From assembly GCA_039182715.1 (NCBI GenBank), contig JBCDBY010000035.1, forward strand, positions 1 through 21,765: a stretch of 21,765 nt of DNA. The letters run 5' to 3'. Source of the stretch: JBCDBY01 sp039182715. GTDB lineage: Bacteria > Planctomycetota > PLA2. The notes under the pieces are model-generated. The model was not told where the DNA came from and did no database searches. It saw only the letters and a program-made list of their open reading frames with translations. A program made the position numbers and the translations under genes. Positions 6,833 to 14,364 of the stretch are shown one piece after another. Numbering within the stretch: position 1 is the stretch's first letter; every line of letters starts with the position of its first letter.

Positions 6833-7612
6833 TTGCGGGGCGCGGCGGCAACTCTCCTGTTGCTGCTGCTGGTCTGCTGCGCCCGCCACGACCCCGAGGT
6901 CGAGCGTCTGCTCGCCCTGCTCAGCGAAGGCCAGCGCGAGGGGCGCCAGCTCGCTGAACTGGGCCCCGAGCATGCCGACGGCATCCCCGCCATCCTGCGG
7001 ACGATGGCCAACGACGACCGGCGCAACGTGCAGGTGATCTGCATCGAAGCGCTCCTGCGCATGGAAGCGGGCCGCGAAGCGAAGGGCGCGCTCGAAAACG
7101 CCGCCGCGCACGAAGACGTAATGGTCTCCGACCTCGCCTGCCTTGCGCTCTGGAAAGTCGACGGCGCCCGGGACCCCGGCCTCGACCGGCTCGTGGCGCG
7201 GGCGTCGGCGGATCCGCGTGCGGCATTCCTGCTGCGACGCGCCCCCCCGCTTCCGCCGACGGTCGCCGCCGAGCTCGCGGCCGGCGCGGAGCTCTCCGTG
7301 CTCGCAGCTCTCGGCCCGGCGGTAACGGTCGCGCTCCCCCGCATCGAAGAAGCGCTCGCCTCGAACGAGCTCGACACGCGTCTGCGCGCGGCGGAAGCGC
7401 ACTACCGCGTCACGCAGGACCCGAAGCGCGCCAACGACCTGTTCGCGCAGGAGTTCCGCGGCGACAACCTCTTCATTCGCCAGCGCATCTACGCGCTCTG
7501 GTCCGACATGCTGCGCACGATGCCGGAGAAAGCGCGCGCCGACCTCGCCCGCTTCCGCGACGACGAGAACGAAGCGTTGCGCGGCAGCGTCCGCGAACTG
7601 CTGGGCGGTTGA
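6833..7612 (+). CDS. Putative lipoprotein with HEAT-like helical repeats
   Basis: The start is TTG 6833, 2 bp after the preceding stop, with GAGG about 10 bp upstream; the product has 259 residues. The N-terminus is a lipoprotein-type signal (MRGAAATLLLLLLVCCARHD). The cysteines follow a Leu run, although the residue before each Cys is not the usual Gly/Ala, so lipidation is probable rather than certain. The remainder is helical with Ala/Leu/Arg-rich repeats of about 30-35 residues (NVQVICIEALLRMEAGREAKGALENAAAHEDVMV and similar, written here only as the region 65-100) typical of HEAT/ARM-type scaffolds that bind other proteins. No enzymatic motif is seen. Its stop lies one base from the stop of the convergent gene. 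The specific function is unknown. Confidence 0.7.
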   Translation: MRGAAATLLLLLLVCCARHDPEVERLLALLSEGQREGRQLAELGPEHADGIPAILRTMANDDRRNVQVICIEALLRMEAGREAKGALENAAAHEDVMVSDLACLALWKVDGARDPGLDRLVARASADPRAAFLLRRAPPLPPTVAAELAAGAELSVLAALGPAVTVALPRIEEALASNELDTRLRAAEAHYRVTQDPKRANDLFAQEFRGDNLFIRQRIYALWSDMLRTMPEKARADLARFRDDENEALRGSVRELLGG

Positions 7613-7613
7613 C

Positions 7614-8597
7614 TCAGCGTCCCGCCGGGCGCATCGGCTCGGCCCGAACCAGCGGACCGGCGACCTCGATCGGGAAGGCGAAACCGATATCGGAGCGCAG
7701 CGCGGCGCGCACGGCGGGCCGCAGCGAAAGCTCCTTGCCGAGTTCGCGGCGCAATTCGACCGTGGCCTGCGCGACGGCGAGCGCCGCTTCCGCGTTGAGA
7801 TCGCGTGCGGTGCCGCGACCGGCGGTCCGGCGCGCGAAGCGCTCGAGGTGCGTGCGCACGATCGACGCCTCCGCCTCGTTGAGCAGGAAGCGGTCGGTGA
7901 GATCGGTCAACAGCTTGGGCACCAGCTCGTCCCGCGTCACGTAGGCGATCGGTCGCGCGTAGGGACCGAGAATGGAGTGGCCGGCGAAGAGCGAACAGCC
8001 GACGCGGCCGCGCACGGAGGCGGGCTCCAGAATCGCCTGCTGGCGCGGCGTGAGCGCGTGCCGCGTCCAGAGCATGAGGCGCTGCTTGAGTTCGATCTCC
8101 TCGAGCAGGCGCGCCAGCGCGAGCGGCTCGGCGCCCTGGCCGCGCCGGCGCGCGCGGTCCTGGTCGAGGAACTGTCCGCCGATGCGTCGCAGATCGGCGG
8201 CCTGCGCGGCCGTCAGCGGGCAGTCGGCGCCGCCCAGCGTCGCGTCGATGGCGTTGACCAGCACCGCCGGGTGCAGCAGCACGCCCTGTGGGCCGGACCC
8301 GGCGAGCCCAGCCTTCTGCAATCGGTCCAGCCGCGCACGCACCTGCGATCGCAGGGGCTCGACGCGGGCGGGAGCTCGTCCCTCCTCGGCCGCCTGGGCG
8401 AGCAGCGGCTGCAGCGCAACCAGCTCCGCCCCGAGTTCGTCCCACGAGACCAGCGAGAGGGATTCCTCGAGTCCGGGGAAGGCGAATCGCGGGGCGTCGG
8501 GCGGCGTGGCCACCGGATCGCCCGCCTTCACGTCGCCCCCGCAGAAGGCGAGAAGAATGCTCAGCAAGAGCGCGAGAAGCGTGCGAAGCAGCGACAA
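7614..8597 (-). CDS. Hypothetical secreted protein or lipoprotein with LTxxQ-like motifs
   Basis: The start is TTG 8597 with AGGGG six bases upstream; the product has 327 residues. The N-terminus is a signal peptide (MSLLRTLLALLLSILLAFCGG) with a possible lipid-attachment Cys at 19. The mature part is helical and rich in Ala, Arg, Leu and Gln. It includes two LTxxQ-like segments (CPLTAAQAADLRR and ALTPRQQAIL), a motif seen in Spy/CpxP-type periplasmic chaperones, although the protein is about twice their usual length and the match is slight. Two further Cys (near 126 and 201) could form a disulfide. The gene is convergent with the HEAT-like gene and has its own start after a terminator. I do not recognise the family; the chaperone idea is weak. 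Confidence 0.65.
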   Translation of the reverse strand: MSLLRTLLALLLSILLAFCGGDVKAGDPVATPPDAPRFAFPGLEESLSLVSWDELGAELVALQPLLAQAAEEGRAPARVEPLRSQVRARLDRLQKAGLAGSGPQGVLLHPAVLVNAIDATLGGADCPLTAAQAADLRRIGGQFLDQDRARRRGQGAEPLALARLLEEIELKQRLMLWTRHALTPRQQAILEPASVRGRVGCSLFAGHSILGPYARPIAYVTRDELVPKLLTDLTDRFLLNEAEASIVRTHLERFARRTAGRGTARDLNAEAALAVAQATVELRRELGKELSLRPAVRAALRSDIGFAFPIEVAGPLVRAEPMRPAGR

Positions 8598-8656
8598 CGT
8601 ATCCCCTTACACGTATTAGTCTCCGCCGAGGCCCATTTCGTGCCCGAAATAATTGT

Positions 8657-8677
8657 AAAAACCCGGAAAAGCCCGGG
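8657..8677 (-). terminator. Rho-independent terminator after the CPBP protease gene
   Basis: The minus strand reads CCCGG, a 6-nt loop, CCGGG and then five T (stem at 8662-8666 and 8673-8677, T run at 8657-8661). It lies about 30 bp after the protease stop and before the next minus-strand gene, so it separates the two transcripts. Confidence 0.7.
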
Positions 8678-8704
8678 AATCAAACGCGGGCATCCCGTGC
8701 GGCA

Positions 8705-9415
8705 TCACGGCGGGCCGGTGTAGCCGAGCGCGTCCATCATCACCGCCACCATCATGTGCAGGAGCGCGCCGCCGTAGAAGGAGCGGAAGCGCAGGGCGAG
8801 CATACCGAGCACCACACCGGCGATCAGGGCGCCGTAGCACTCCATCGCCGGCTTGTGAAAGTGGATCATGCAATAGGGCACGGCCATGACGAAGCAGGCG
8901 TTCCATTTCATGGAGCGTTCGAGCGTGAAGAGCAGGTAGCCGCGGAAGAAGGACTCCAGCGCGAGGAACTGCATCAGGTAGACCGCCTGCCACTGCCACC
9001 AGACGACCGGATCGGTGCGCGCTTCGGCCACGAACGGATAGCGGCGCGCGAACTCGGGCTGCGTCGACGCGTAGTAGACGAACGGCGCCATGAAGGCGAA
9101 GCAGGCCAGGTAGACCCACATGTGCCGGAAGAAGCCGTCGAAGCGCCAGCCGTGGTCGCGCAGCTTGCGCCGGTGCACGAACTTGATCAGCAGAATCGGG
9201 ATGACGAGCTGCGCCACCGTGGTGGCGATCGCCCAGCCGGCGCCCGCCTCGAAGGAGGTCGTGCGGCGGTAGGTCCCGTCGCGGATGTTGATCTGCCGCT
9301 GCAGGTAGCTGGAGAGGTAGAAGAACTCCAGCGTCGTGAGGTTGATGCCGGTGTAGAGCAGCGCGATCGCGGAGTCGCGATCGACCGTCTTCAGGCCCTC
9401 CCAGATCTTCTTCAC
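8705..9415 (-). CDS. CPBP-family intramembrane glutamic endopeptidase (Rce1/Abi type)
   Basis: GTG 9415 gives 236 residues; an in-frame ATG at 9457 would add 14 residues (MHGCGRGFPTTIPR) but leaves only 23 bp to the divergent dps start, so I prefer the GTG. Neither start has a clear ribosome site; TACAAT lies just upstream of the GTG, so the message could be nearly leaderless. Six or seven hydrophobic helices are visible. The protease motifs are present and in order: ESFFRGY (catalytic Glu, about residue 154 from the GTG), HFHKPAMECYG (second motif with His and Glu) and GALLHMM (third His). CPBP proteases cut within the membrane; members process prenylated proteins, bacteriocins or anti-sigma factors. 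The substrate here cannot be read. The family call is firm. Confidence 0.88.
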   Translation of the reverse strand: MKKIWEGLKTVDRDSAIALLYTGINLTTLEFFYLSSYLQRQINIRDGTYRRTTSFEAGAGWAIATTVAQLVIPILLIKFVHRRKLRDHGWRFDGFFRHMWVYLACFAFMAPFVYYASTQPEFARRYPFVAEARTDPVVWWQWQAVYLMQFLALESFFRGYLLFTLERSMKWNACFVMAVPYCMIHFHKPAMECYGALIAGVVLGMLALRFRSFYGGALLHMMVAVMMDALGYTGPP

Positions 9416-9480
9416 GCGCGGGATTGTAGTCGGGAACCCCCGCCCGCATCCGTGCATCTCAAGGATACGAAGGAGTAGAT

Positions 9481-9954
9481 ATGCAGATCGACATCGGAAT
9501 CCCCGAGGCGCGGCGGCAGGAGATCGCGGCGGGCCTGTCCCGCGTGCTGGCCGACAGCTACACGCTCTACCTGAAGTCGCACAACTTCCACTGGAACGTG
9601 ACCGGGCCGATGTTTCAGACGCTCCACGTGATGTTCGAGGAGCACTACACGGAGCTGGCCGAGGCGATCGACGAGATCGCGGAGCGCATCCGCGCCCTCG
9701 GTTCTTTCGCGCCGGGCAGCTTCGAGGCGTACGGCGAGCTCTCGAGCATCAAGATCGGCGCCGAGGTCCCGAGCGCGGAGCAGATGATCCGCGAACTCGT
9801 CGAGGGCCACGAGGCGGTCGTCCGCACGGCACGCGACGTCTTCCCGGTGTGCGAGGAAGCCAGCGACGAGCCGACGGCCGACCTGCTGACGCAGCGCATG
9901 CAGATCCACGAGAAGACCGCGTGGATGCTGCGCTCGCTGCTCGAGTCGAGCTAG
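9481..9954 (+). CDS. dps: Dps-family ferritin-like DNA-protection protein
   Basis: The start ATG 9481 has AAGGAG 8 bp upstream. The 157-residue product is the usual Dps length. The dinuclear ferroxidase site at the subunit interface is intact: LKSHNFHWNVTG (H37), FQTLHVMFEEHY (H49 and E53) and AIDEIAERI (D64 and E68). Dps assembles as a dodecamer that oxidises Fe(II) with hydrogen peroxide and stores iron, protecting DNA; the N-terminus here is short with no lysine-rich tail, so direct DNA binding is doubtful. The gene is divergent from the CPBP protease and stands alone. The last 60 bases are copied at 14171-14231. The family is certain; whether it binds DNA is not. Confidence 0.95.
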   Translation: MQIDIGIPEARRQEIAAGLSRVLADSYTLYLKSHNFHWNVTGPMFQTLHVMFEEHYTELAEAIDEIAERIRALGSFAPGSFEAYGELSSIKIGAEVPSAEQMIRELVEGHEAVVRTARDVFPVCEEASDEPTADLLTQRMQIHEKTAWMLRSLLESS

Positions 9955-9981
9955 ACGGCAAGAGGTCTTACGCTGGACGAT

Positions 9982-10339
9982 GTGTCGGATCGTCTCCCGC
10001 AGCTCGTCATCGTCGCCGGTGCCCCCGGCGCGGGGAAGTCGACGCTCGCACGGCGGCTCGCCGACACGATTCGCTGTCCTCACGTAAGCCGAGATGCGAT
10101 CAAGGAGGGCTGGTTCCGGTCGACGGAGCAGGTCGGGTTCCGGACGACGATGTCGCGTGGCACACCCACGATGCGTTCTTCGACACGATCGCGATGCTCG
10201 TCGACCGGGGGCATCAGGGATCGCGCCCGACGTCGATCTGCCGACCCTGCGATTCGACACGAGCGACGGACATCGGTCGGCTTGGGAGGATGTCGCCACC
10301 GTCGTCGAGGCTCGAGGCAGGTTCGGAGAGAGCTGGTAG
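9982..10339 (+). pseudogene. Decayed P-loop (AAA/zeta-toxin-like) kinase
   Basis: A GTG start at 9982 opens a frame with a perfect Walker A (VIVAGAPGAGKSTLARRLAD) and HVSRDAIKEG. At the G run 10107-10109 the continuation shifts by one base into VDGAGRVPDDDVAWHTHDAFFDTIAMLVDRG. After about 10205-10220 it moves to a third frame ending APDVDLPTLRFDTSDGH...FGESW, stop at 10337-10339. Intact proteins of this kind (about 170-200 residues) have roughly 80 more residues between the 'LVDRG' and 'DLPTLRFDT' blocks, so an internal deletion is likely in addition to the frameshift. It starts 27 bp after dps. Intact relatives phosphorylate small molecules or proteins, with substrate usually unknown. A sequencing error could explain the first shift but not the missing middle. 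Confidence 0.75.
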
Positions 10340-10364
10340 CCGCAAAACCCCGACGCGACCCGCG

Positions 10365-10706
10365 TTACACGACGTGGAACAAGAGGCCCGTGCTCCACGG
10401 CAGGGGCGCGGCGTGGATCGCGATGAGCGCGATGGCGAGGATGCGCGCCTTGCGTCGATCGCGATCGGCTACGAACTCGCAGGCGAGGATCACCAGACCC
10501 ACGATCAGGTACTTGAAGAGCACCATCCCGAAGAATCCGTGCGCATGCAGAACGGCGTTCGCGAGCGGGTTGGCCTCACGCGCTCCGAACTCCAGGAGAA
10601 TGCCGGTCAGCCATACGTCCAGCGAGCCGGCAGCGATGATCGCCCCGTACAGCGAAGGGAATCGCAGGATTCGCGAATGCGAGGGGTAAGCGACCGTCGG
10701 ACTCAT
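10365..10706 (-). CDS. Small membrane protein, DUF5658-like
   Basis: I chose ATG 10706 (113 residues). The frame is open to 10874, but the upstream part (Arg- and Ser-rich, no helix) looks non-coding. Three hydrophobic helices are visible: YGAIIAAGSLDVWLTGILLEFG, GFFGMVLFKYLIVGLVILACEF and ILAIALIAIHAAPLPWSTGLL. The sequence 'D.WLT...L..GA.EANPL' at the first helix followed by a helix with 'FKY/K' is the arrangement I associate with DUF5658 membrane proteins (Asn-Pro after the first helix). Function of that family is not known. It stands alone on the minus strand, convergent with the decayed kinase and divergent from the large surface protein. The ribosome site is weak. Confidence 0.65.
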   Translation of the reverse strand: MSPTVAYPSHSRILRFPSLYGAIIAAGSLDVWLTGILLEFGAREANPLANAVLHAHGFFGMVLFKYLIVGLVILACEFVADRDRRKARILAIALIAIHAAPLPWSTGLLFHVV

Positions 10707-10948
10707 GATCGGTATCAGCGGGCGACGCTTCGGCCCGCGATGGACGAAAACGCCGTTATCTTGTTCGTGGCGGCGCGCGCCACGGATCCATCCTACTCGT
10801 GAATCGGACACGCGCGGCGACGGTTGCTCCTGTGACCGGAATCCTCCGGCGCAATACGTGCAGGTCCACTCCAAAGCGCCCGCGACATGTCACACTCCCC
10901 CCCCAACGGACGCATAGTCCGAAGTGGTGCTGAAAGAGAAAACGACTG

Positions 10949-12823
10949 ATGCGACTTCGTCTTGCGTTCGGCAGCCTCTGCGTGCTCGTCGTCGTCTTGC
11001 TCATCGCGCTGATCGGCAACGAAGACCGAAGCCGAGGAGACGGCACCCAGGGTCGCGACGCGCCCTCCCCGACACCGCGTTCGCCCGAGCCGCGGACCGA
11101 AGCGATCGACGACGCGGCGGCTCCGCCCCCAGAGTTCGGCCGCGAGACATTCGATGCCGTATCCGCGGGAGGCGCCACGGGAGCACGGCGGACCTTGTCC
11201 GGCGACCTGTCGGTCCAGGAAAGCGACGGATCGATGCTTCGGGAGTTGGACGGCACGCTGACCCTACTTCTGTGGCGCGGCGGCCAGGGAAGATGGCACG
11301 AGGTCGACGTGCGGGGCGGGAAGTGGAGCGTCGCCTTCGTGGAAGGCCAGGAGATCAGCGCTGCCAAAGGCCGTCTCGCCAAACGCGCCATCGCCCCCGA
11401 CCTCCCGCGCCAGCCCATCCCCAAAACGCGGCACCTGTCGATCGTCGCGCGGTGGTCCCTGCCTTCGACCCTGGAGGCGATCGACGCGGAGACCCGGCGG
11501 CCAATCGGCGCGTTCGAACTCGTGAAGAGAAACGAATGGCGGGGTTGGGACGCCCGCGCGATCCATCCGGGCGCGCGCAACGACGTCACGGTGCTCGCGG
11601 CGGCGGCACGGTCCCCCTATTCGTTTCCCGAGAGCACGGAGGAGAACGCCGTCTACTGGGTGCGTGCGGAAGGCTACGCCTGGCAGCGCATCGAAGTGAA
11701 TCACGTCGTCGGGGGCGAGCGCACGATCGCGCTGGCGCGCTCTGGTTCGCTGCGCGTCGAAGTCGTGGACCTCGAGCCGGATGCGAAGCTGCACGTCCGG
11801 CTTCGCTCGACGGAAGGGCGCATGCGAGCCGAAGCGACCGCGCGCCCCCAGACCTCCATCGAGTTCGACGACGTACGACCGGGGAGGTACCTGGTCCGTC
11901 TCGAGCGAGGCGTCTGGGCCGCGCGCCATCCGCCTCTGGATGAAATCGAGGTCGAGGTAAGACCCGGCAACGCGTCACAGGTCACGCTACGTGCGGCGGA
12001 GGCCGCCAAGACCGGGGCGGTCATCCAGGTGGGCGGGACGCTCCGGTTTCTCGGGGACTGGCGCCCTTCGGCGCCGAAGGTGCGCGTCAGCGGGAGCCCG
12101 CGCGAGATAGGGAGCGAAGCCACGATCACGCGACAGGCGAACGGCATCTGGCGCTGGGACGCGTCCATCGCGCGCACCCCCACCGCCAGGGCCTACGTTT
12201 CCTGGCACGGCACGAACGCGTGTCATCTCGAGTTCCCCCTCGAAGGCATCGAGAACGGCACGCAAGACGCCGTTCTCGAAGTGCCGGCACCGGCCGACGT
12301 CGTGCTCCGCCTGCGGGACGGTGAGGACGACCCGATCGAACTCTCGCAGCTGGAGTGGCGCGTGACCTCGAAGGAGTCGGTCGTGGCCTCCGGCGCGATG
12401 ACGACCCAGCGATCCGCCCAGGACGGCGCCTTTCGATTCCGCGCGATCGCCGGGAGGCTCCGCGTGTATTGGCGCGACCCCCGCTTTCGCCGGGCGACCG
12501 AAGACCCGACCCTGCAACGAGGTCCGAACACGCTCATCGTGCGCGTCGCGCGGCGCATCGCGATTCCGATCCGGGAGCGGCACGCCGGCTCGGACCTCCC
12601 GCCGATCCCCGACCCGTCCTTCCGGATTCGCCGTGAAGGAGCGTCAGGCTGGTCGAAGCCTCGCCTGATGCGAACCCGGGACGGTCTAACGATCTTCGTG
12701 GACGCGCCCGGCCGCTACGAACTCCGATCCGAGCGCGCCGGGTTCGCGCCGGCCCTCGTCGGCTGGACGGTCTCGCAAGGCGAAACGAACGAGCCCGTCG
12801 TCCTCGACTACAAGCGGGAGTGA
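10949..12823 (+). CDS. Large membrane-anchored protein with beta-sandwich (carboxypeptidase-regulatory-like) repeats
   Basis: ATG 10949 follows an A/G-rich stretch (AAAGAGAAA); the product has 624 residues. Residues 5-23 form one hydrophobic helix (LAFGSLCVLVVVLLIALIG) after two Arg, with no lipid-attachment site, so it is a signal anchor or uncleaved signal. Residues 25-65 are a Pro/Ser/Arg linker. The rest is all-beta with several units ending in 'DDVRPGRYLVRLERG', 'DGAFRFRAIAGRLRVYWRD' and 'VDAPGRYELRSERAG', the usual closing strands of carboxypeptidase-regulatory-like or related Ig-like folds. No catalytic residues are apparent. It has the same overall plan as the protein at 2176-3777 (anchor, charged linker, repeated sandwiches) although identity looks low. 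It has no operon partner; a small GC hairpin follows the stop. A role as a cell-surface or periplasmic structural protein is inferred. Confidence 0.8.
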   Translation: MRLRLAFGSLCVLVVVLLIALIGNEDRSRGDGTQGRDAPSPTPRSPEPRTEAIDDAAAPPPEFGRETFDAVSAGGATGARRTLSGDLSVQESDGSMLRELDGTLTLLLWRGGQGRWHEVDVRGGKWSVAFVEGQEISAAKGRLAKRAIAPDLPRQPIPKTRHLSIVARWSLPSTLEAIDAETRRPIGAFELVKRNEWRGWDARAIHPGARNDVTVLAAAARSPYSFPESTEENAVYWVRAEGYAWQRIEVNHVVGGERTIALARSGSLRVEVVDLEPDAKLHVRLRSTEGRMRAEATARPQTSIEFDDVRPGRYLVRLERGVWAARHPPLDEIEVEVRPGNASQVTLRAAEAAKTGAVIQVGGTLRFLGDWRPSAPKVRVSGSPREIGSEATITRQANGIWRWDASIARTPTARAYVSWHGTNACHLEFPLEGIENGTQDAVLEVPAPADVVLRLRDGEDDPIELSQLEWRVTSKESVVASGAMTTQRSAQDGAFRFRAIAGRLRVYWRDPRFRRATEDPTLQRGPNTLIVRVARRIAIPIRERHAGSDLPPIPDPSFRIRREGASGWSKPRLMRTRDGLTIFVDAPGRYELRSERAGFAPALVGWTVSQGETNEPVVLDYKRE

Positions 12824-13349
12824 GCCCAGGGCGAGCCGAGAGGAGCGTGATGGCCCGCCTTCGCGGGCTGCGCCCGCTTCGGCGCGGCGCTCCATTGGAC
12901 CCTGCATCGGATACGTCCAACCAGCCGTTTCCCCTACAAGCCAGACTTGGGAGTCACAACACTCGTTCGTGGGGTCGCCATACGGATCGCGGTACTTCTC
13001 AACCAGCGCTCCGGAGCAGACAACTTCCAGCGCTGCGGCATCGAGCAGCAGCCACTGCCTCGCCGTCCCACGATTCGTTTTCTTCTCGAGCCCGCGCCGG
13101 TGCGCTTCCACGGCGTCCGTAGTCGCTCCCTTTCGTGAGACGTGTTCGACTGGATCGAGATCCGCTAAGACTCGTTCGTCCCGTGACCACCATCCTTTCA
13201 AGGAATAGGGTCCCCGGGAAAACCGGGCGGACCAACCAACACAAGTTGGGGCACTCTGGGGTCCCTTCCTCGGCAGAGATGCGAGAGTGGGACCAGACGG
13301 CTCAGTCGAGTGGCCCGACGAACCACCGGACAATCTTCGGAGATCCAGA
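12824..13349. other. 526-bp stretch without a confident gene; GC hairpins and a minus-strand open frame
   Basis: GC content is lower than in the flanks. A 6-bp stem with a CTTC loop (12853-12868) lies 29 bp after the preceding stop; it has no T run, so it is at best a weak terminator. Two more small stems occur at 13213-13227 and 13236-13249 (CCAAC/GTTGG). On the minus strand a frame is open from 13333 to 12686; its central part (about 13135-12890) reads like protein (RQWLLLDAAALEVVCSG, EKYRDPYGDPTNECCDSQ), with about two thirds G or C at third codon positions. It overlaps the end of the preceding gene on the other strand and has no ribosome site, so I treat it as a possible remnant only. Confidence 0.4.
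12853..12868 (+). terminator. GC-rich hairpin after the surface-protein gene (weak terminator candidate)
   Basis: GCCCGC, CTTC loop, GCGGGC. The stem is perfect, but it is followed by more GC sequence and not by a T run, so intrinsic termination is doubtful; it could also be part of a dispersed palindromic repeat. Confidence 0.3.
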
Positions 13350-13865
13350 ATGAACGCTCAAACCTTCCTTTGCTTAGCTGGGAGCTTGGTACTTCTAGCG
13401 CTCTTTTCCGTTGACTCGCGGAGCGATGAGCCGACCTCCAAACTGATATTGCGGAACGGGGAATGGTCCACAGAGATCGGGCCCGGGTACATCAAGCTCA
13501 ATGGTCCACATCAGTCCGAGATTCGGATTGAGGCGGGGAAGTTGATTCCGGTCGAAAATGCCGAACCGATCCTGATGCCGACCCCCGCCGTATCGCTCCG
13601 AGGCCCGAACACGCTTGGAGCCAAGGTCCCGGCCTCGGCGGGGATCAGAGTGGACAAGTCATCAAGTGTGACATGGGCCTCGGCTCCGGTGTTCTCGCGC
13701 CAGGATGAAGCCAATTCCAGCCCCGCAACCCTCGAGATGCGTCAGTTTGCCGCCGTCCTCAGCGCCGGGGTCGATGAAGAGAACGGGAACCGGGAGTTTG
13801 CCCACGTAGTGTTCCGAGGGAAGGACCAGGAGATTGGGCGATTCCCACGGGCCGATGCTGACTGA
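13350..13865 (+). CDS. Hypothetical secreted protein
   Basis: ATG 13350 has GGAG 8-9 bp upstream and is preferred over the upstream in-frame ATG at 13287, which would add 21 polar residues before the signal peptide. The 171-residue product begins with a signal sequence (MNAQTFLCLAGSLVLLALFSVDSRS) with likely cleavage near residue 23-26. The mature part is mainly beta-strand and polar, with no Cys, no repeats and no motif that I recognise; notable stretches are GPGYIKLNGPHQSEIRIEAG and FAHVVFRGKDQEIGRF. Codon use is less GC-biased than in the flanking genes, and it lies alone in a gene-poor, remnant-rich patch, which suggests a recent arrival. The signal peptide and ribosome site support a real gene; function is unknown. 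Confidence 0.6.
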   Translation: MNAQTFLCLAGSLVLLALFSVDSRSDEPTSKLILRNGEWSTEIGPGYIKLNGPHQSEIRIEAGKLIPVENAEPILMPTPAVSLRGPNTLGAKVPASAGIRVDKSSSVTWASAPVFSRQDEANSSPATLEMRQFAAVLSAGVDEENGNREFAHVVFRGKDQEIGRFPRADAD

Positions 13866-13948
13866 GATGCCGGTCGTTTCGGCATCAGGACTTGGGCCCC
13901 GCCCTTACCGGGACCTCCCGAAGCTCGGGTCTACCCCGGGGTCTGTAG

Positions 13949-14320
13949 GTTGTTGTACCAAGACCGGGGCGGCCAGAAGGGGCAGAGATCAGGTCGGTCT
14001 CGCGCGACAAACTCTTCGATGCTAGCGGCCCTATCGAGTACGTCGCTCATGCCGTCAACCTCGCGATCAGCCCAATTGAGCCGCTCAGAGTTCGGACAGT
14101 CCACGGCTCCAACAGCTCTTGGAGCATCGCTGAGAGGTTTCTCGATGGCTACATGCGGCGCAGTGAGCCCTCTGACCCAGCGCATGCAGATCCACGAGAA
14201 GACCGCGTGGGTGCCGCGCTCGCCGCTCGAGCGTCAGCGGCCAACGGAGCCTTTCGCTGGAAGCGTGACGTCGCCCCCTTCGCAACGCGGGATCGTCACT
14301 GGCCACGACGTGTTTCTTGA
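13949..14320 (+). pseudogene. Start-less open frame, probable gene remnant
   Basis: A 123-codon frame runs from the TAG at 13946-13948 to TGA 14318-14320 with no ATG, GTG or TTG before about 14150. The first 70 codons have roughly 73% G or C at third positions and read like protein (KLFDASGPIEYVAHAVNLAI, then RVRTVHGSNSSWSIAERFLDG). After about 14165 the frame runs through the out-of-frame copy of the dps 3' end, so the original gene was cut there. I recognise no family. The opposite strand also has an 84-codon frame here with weaker third-position bias. The rest of 13866-14364 shows no gene. Confidence 0.35.
14171..14231 (+). repeat. Fragment duplicating the 3' end of dps
   Basis: These 61 bases align to 9885-9945 with five mismatches, including 33 consecutive identical bases (14178-14210 against 9892-9924). 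The frame still reads LTQRMQIHEKTAW, but there is no dps sequence before it and the match ends before the dps stop. It is a detached fragment of this dps or of a lost paralogue. Confidence 0.85.
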
Positions 14321-14364
14321 CGCTCGCTCGTCCGGAGCCGGACATCGAGAGTAGAGTCGGGTTC

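Noticed and set aside
10101..10120. Programmed frameshift in the kinase gene
   Set aside because: There is no slippery heptamer or downstream structure of note, and a second frame change with a missing middle section points to decay.
13931..14185. 84-codon minus-strand frame opposite the start-less open frame
   Set aside because: Its third-position GC bias is weaker than that of the plus-strand frame, it has no ribosome site and no known motif.
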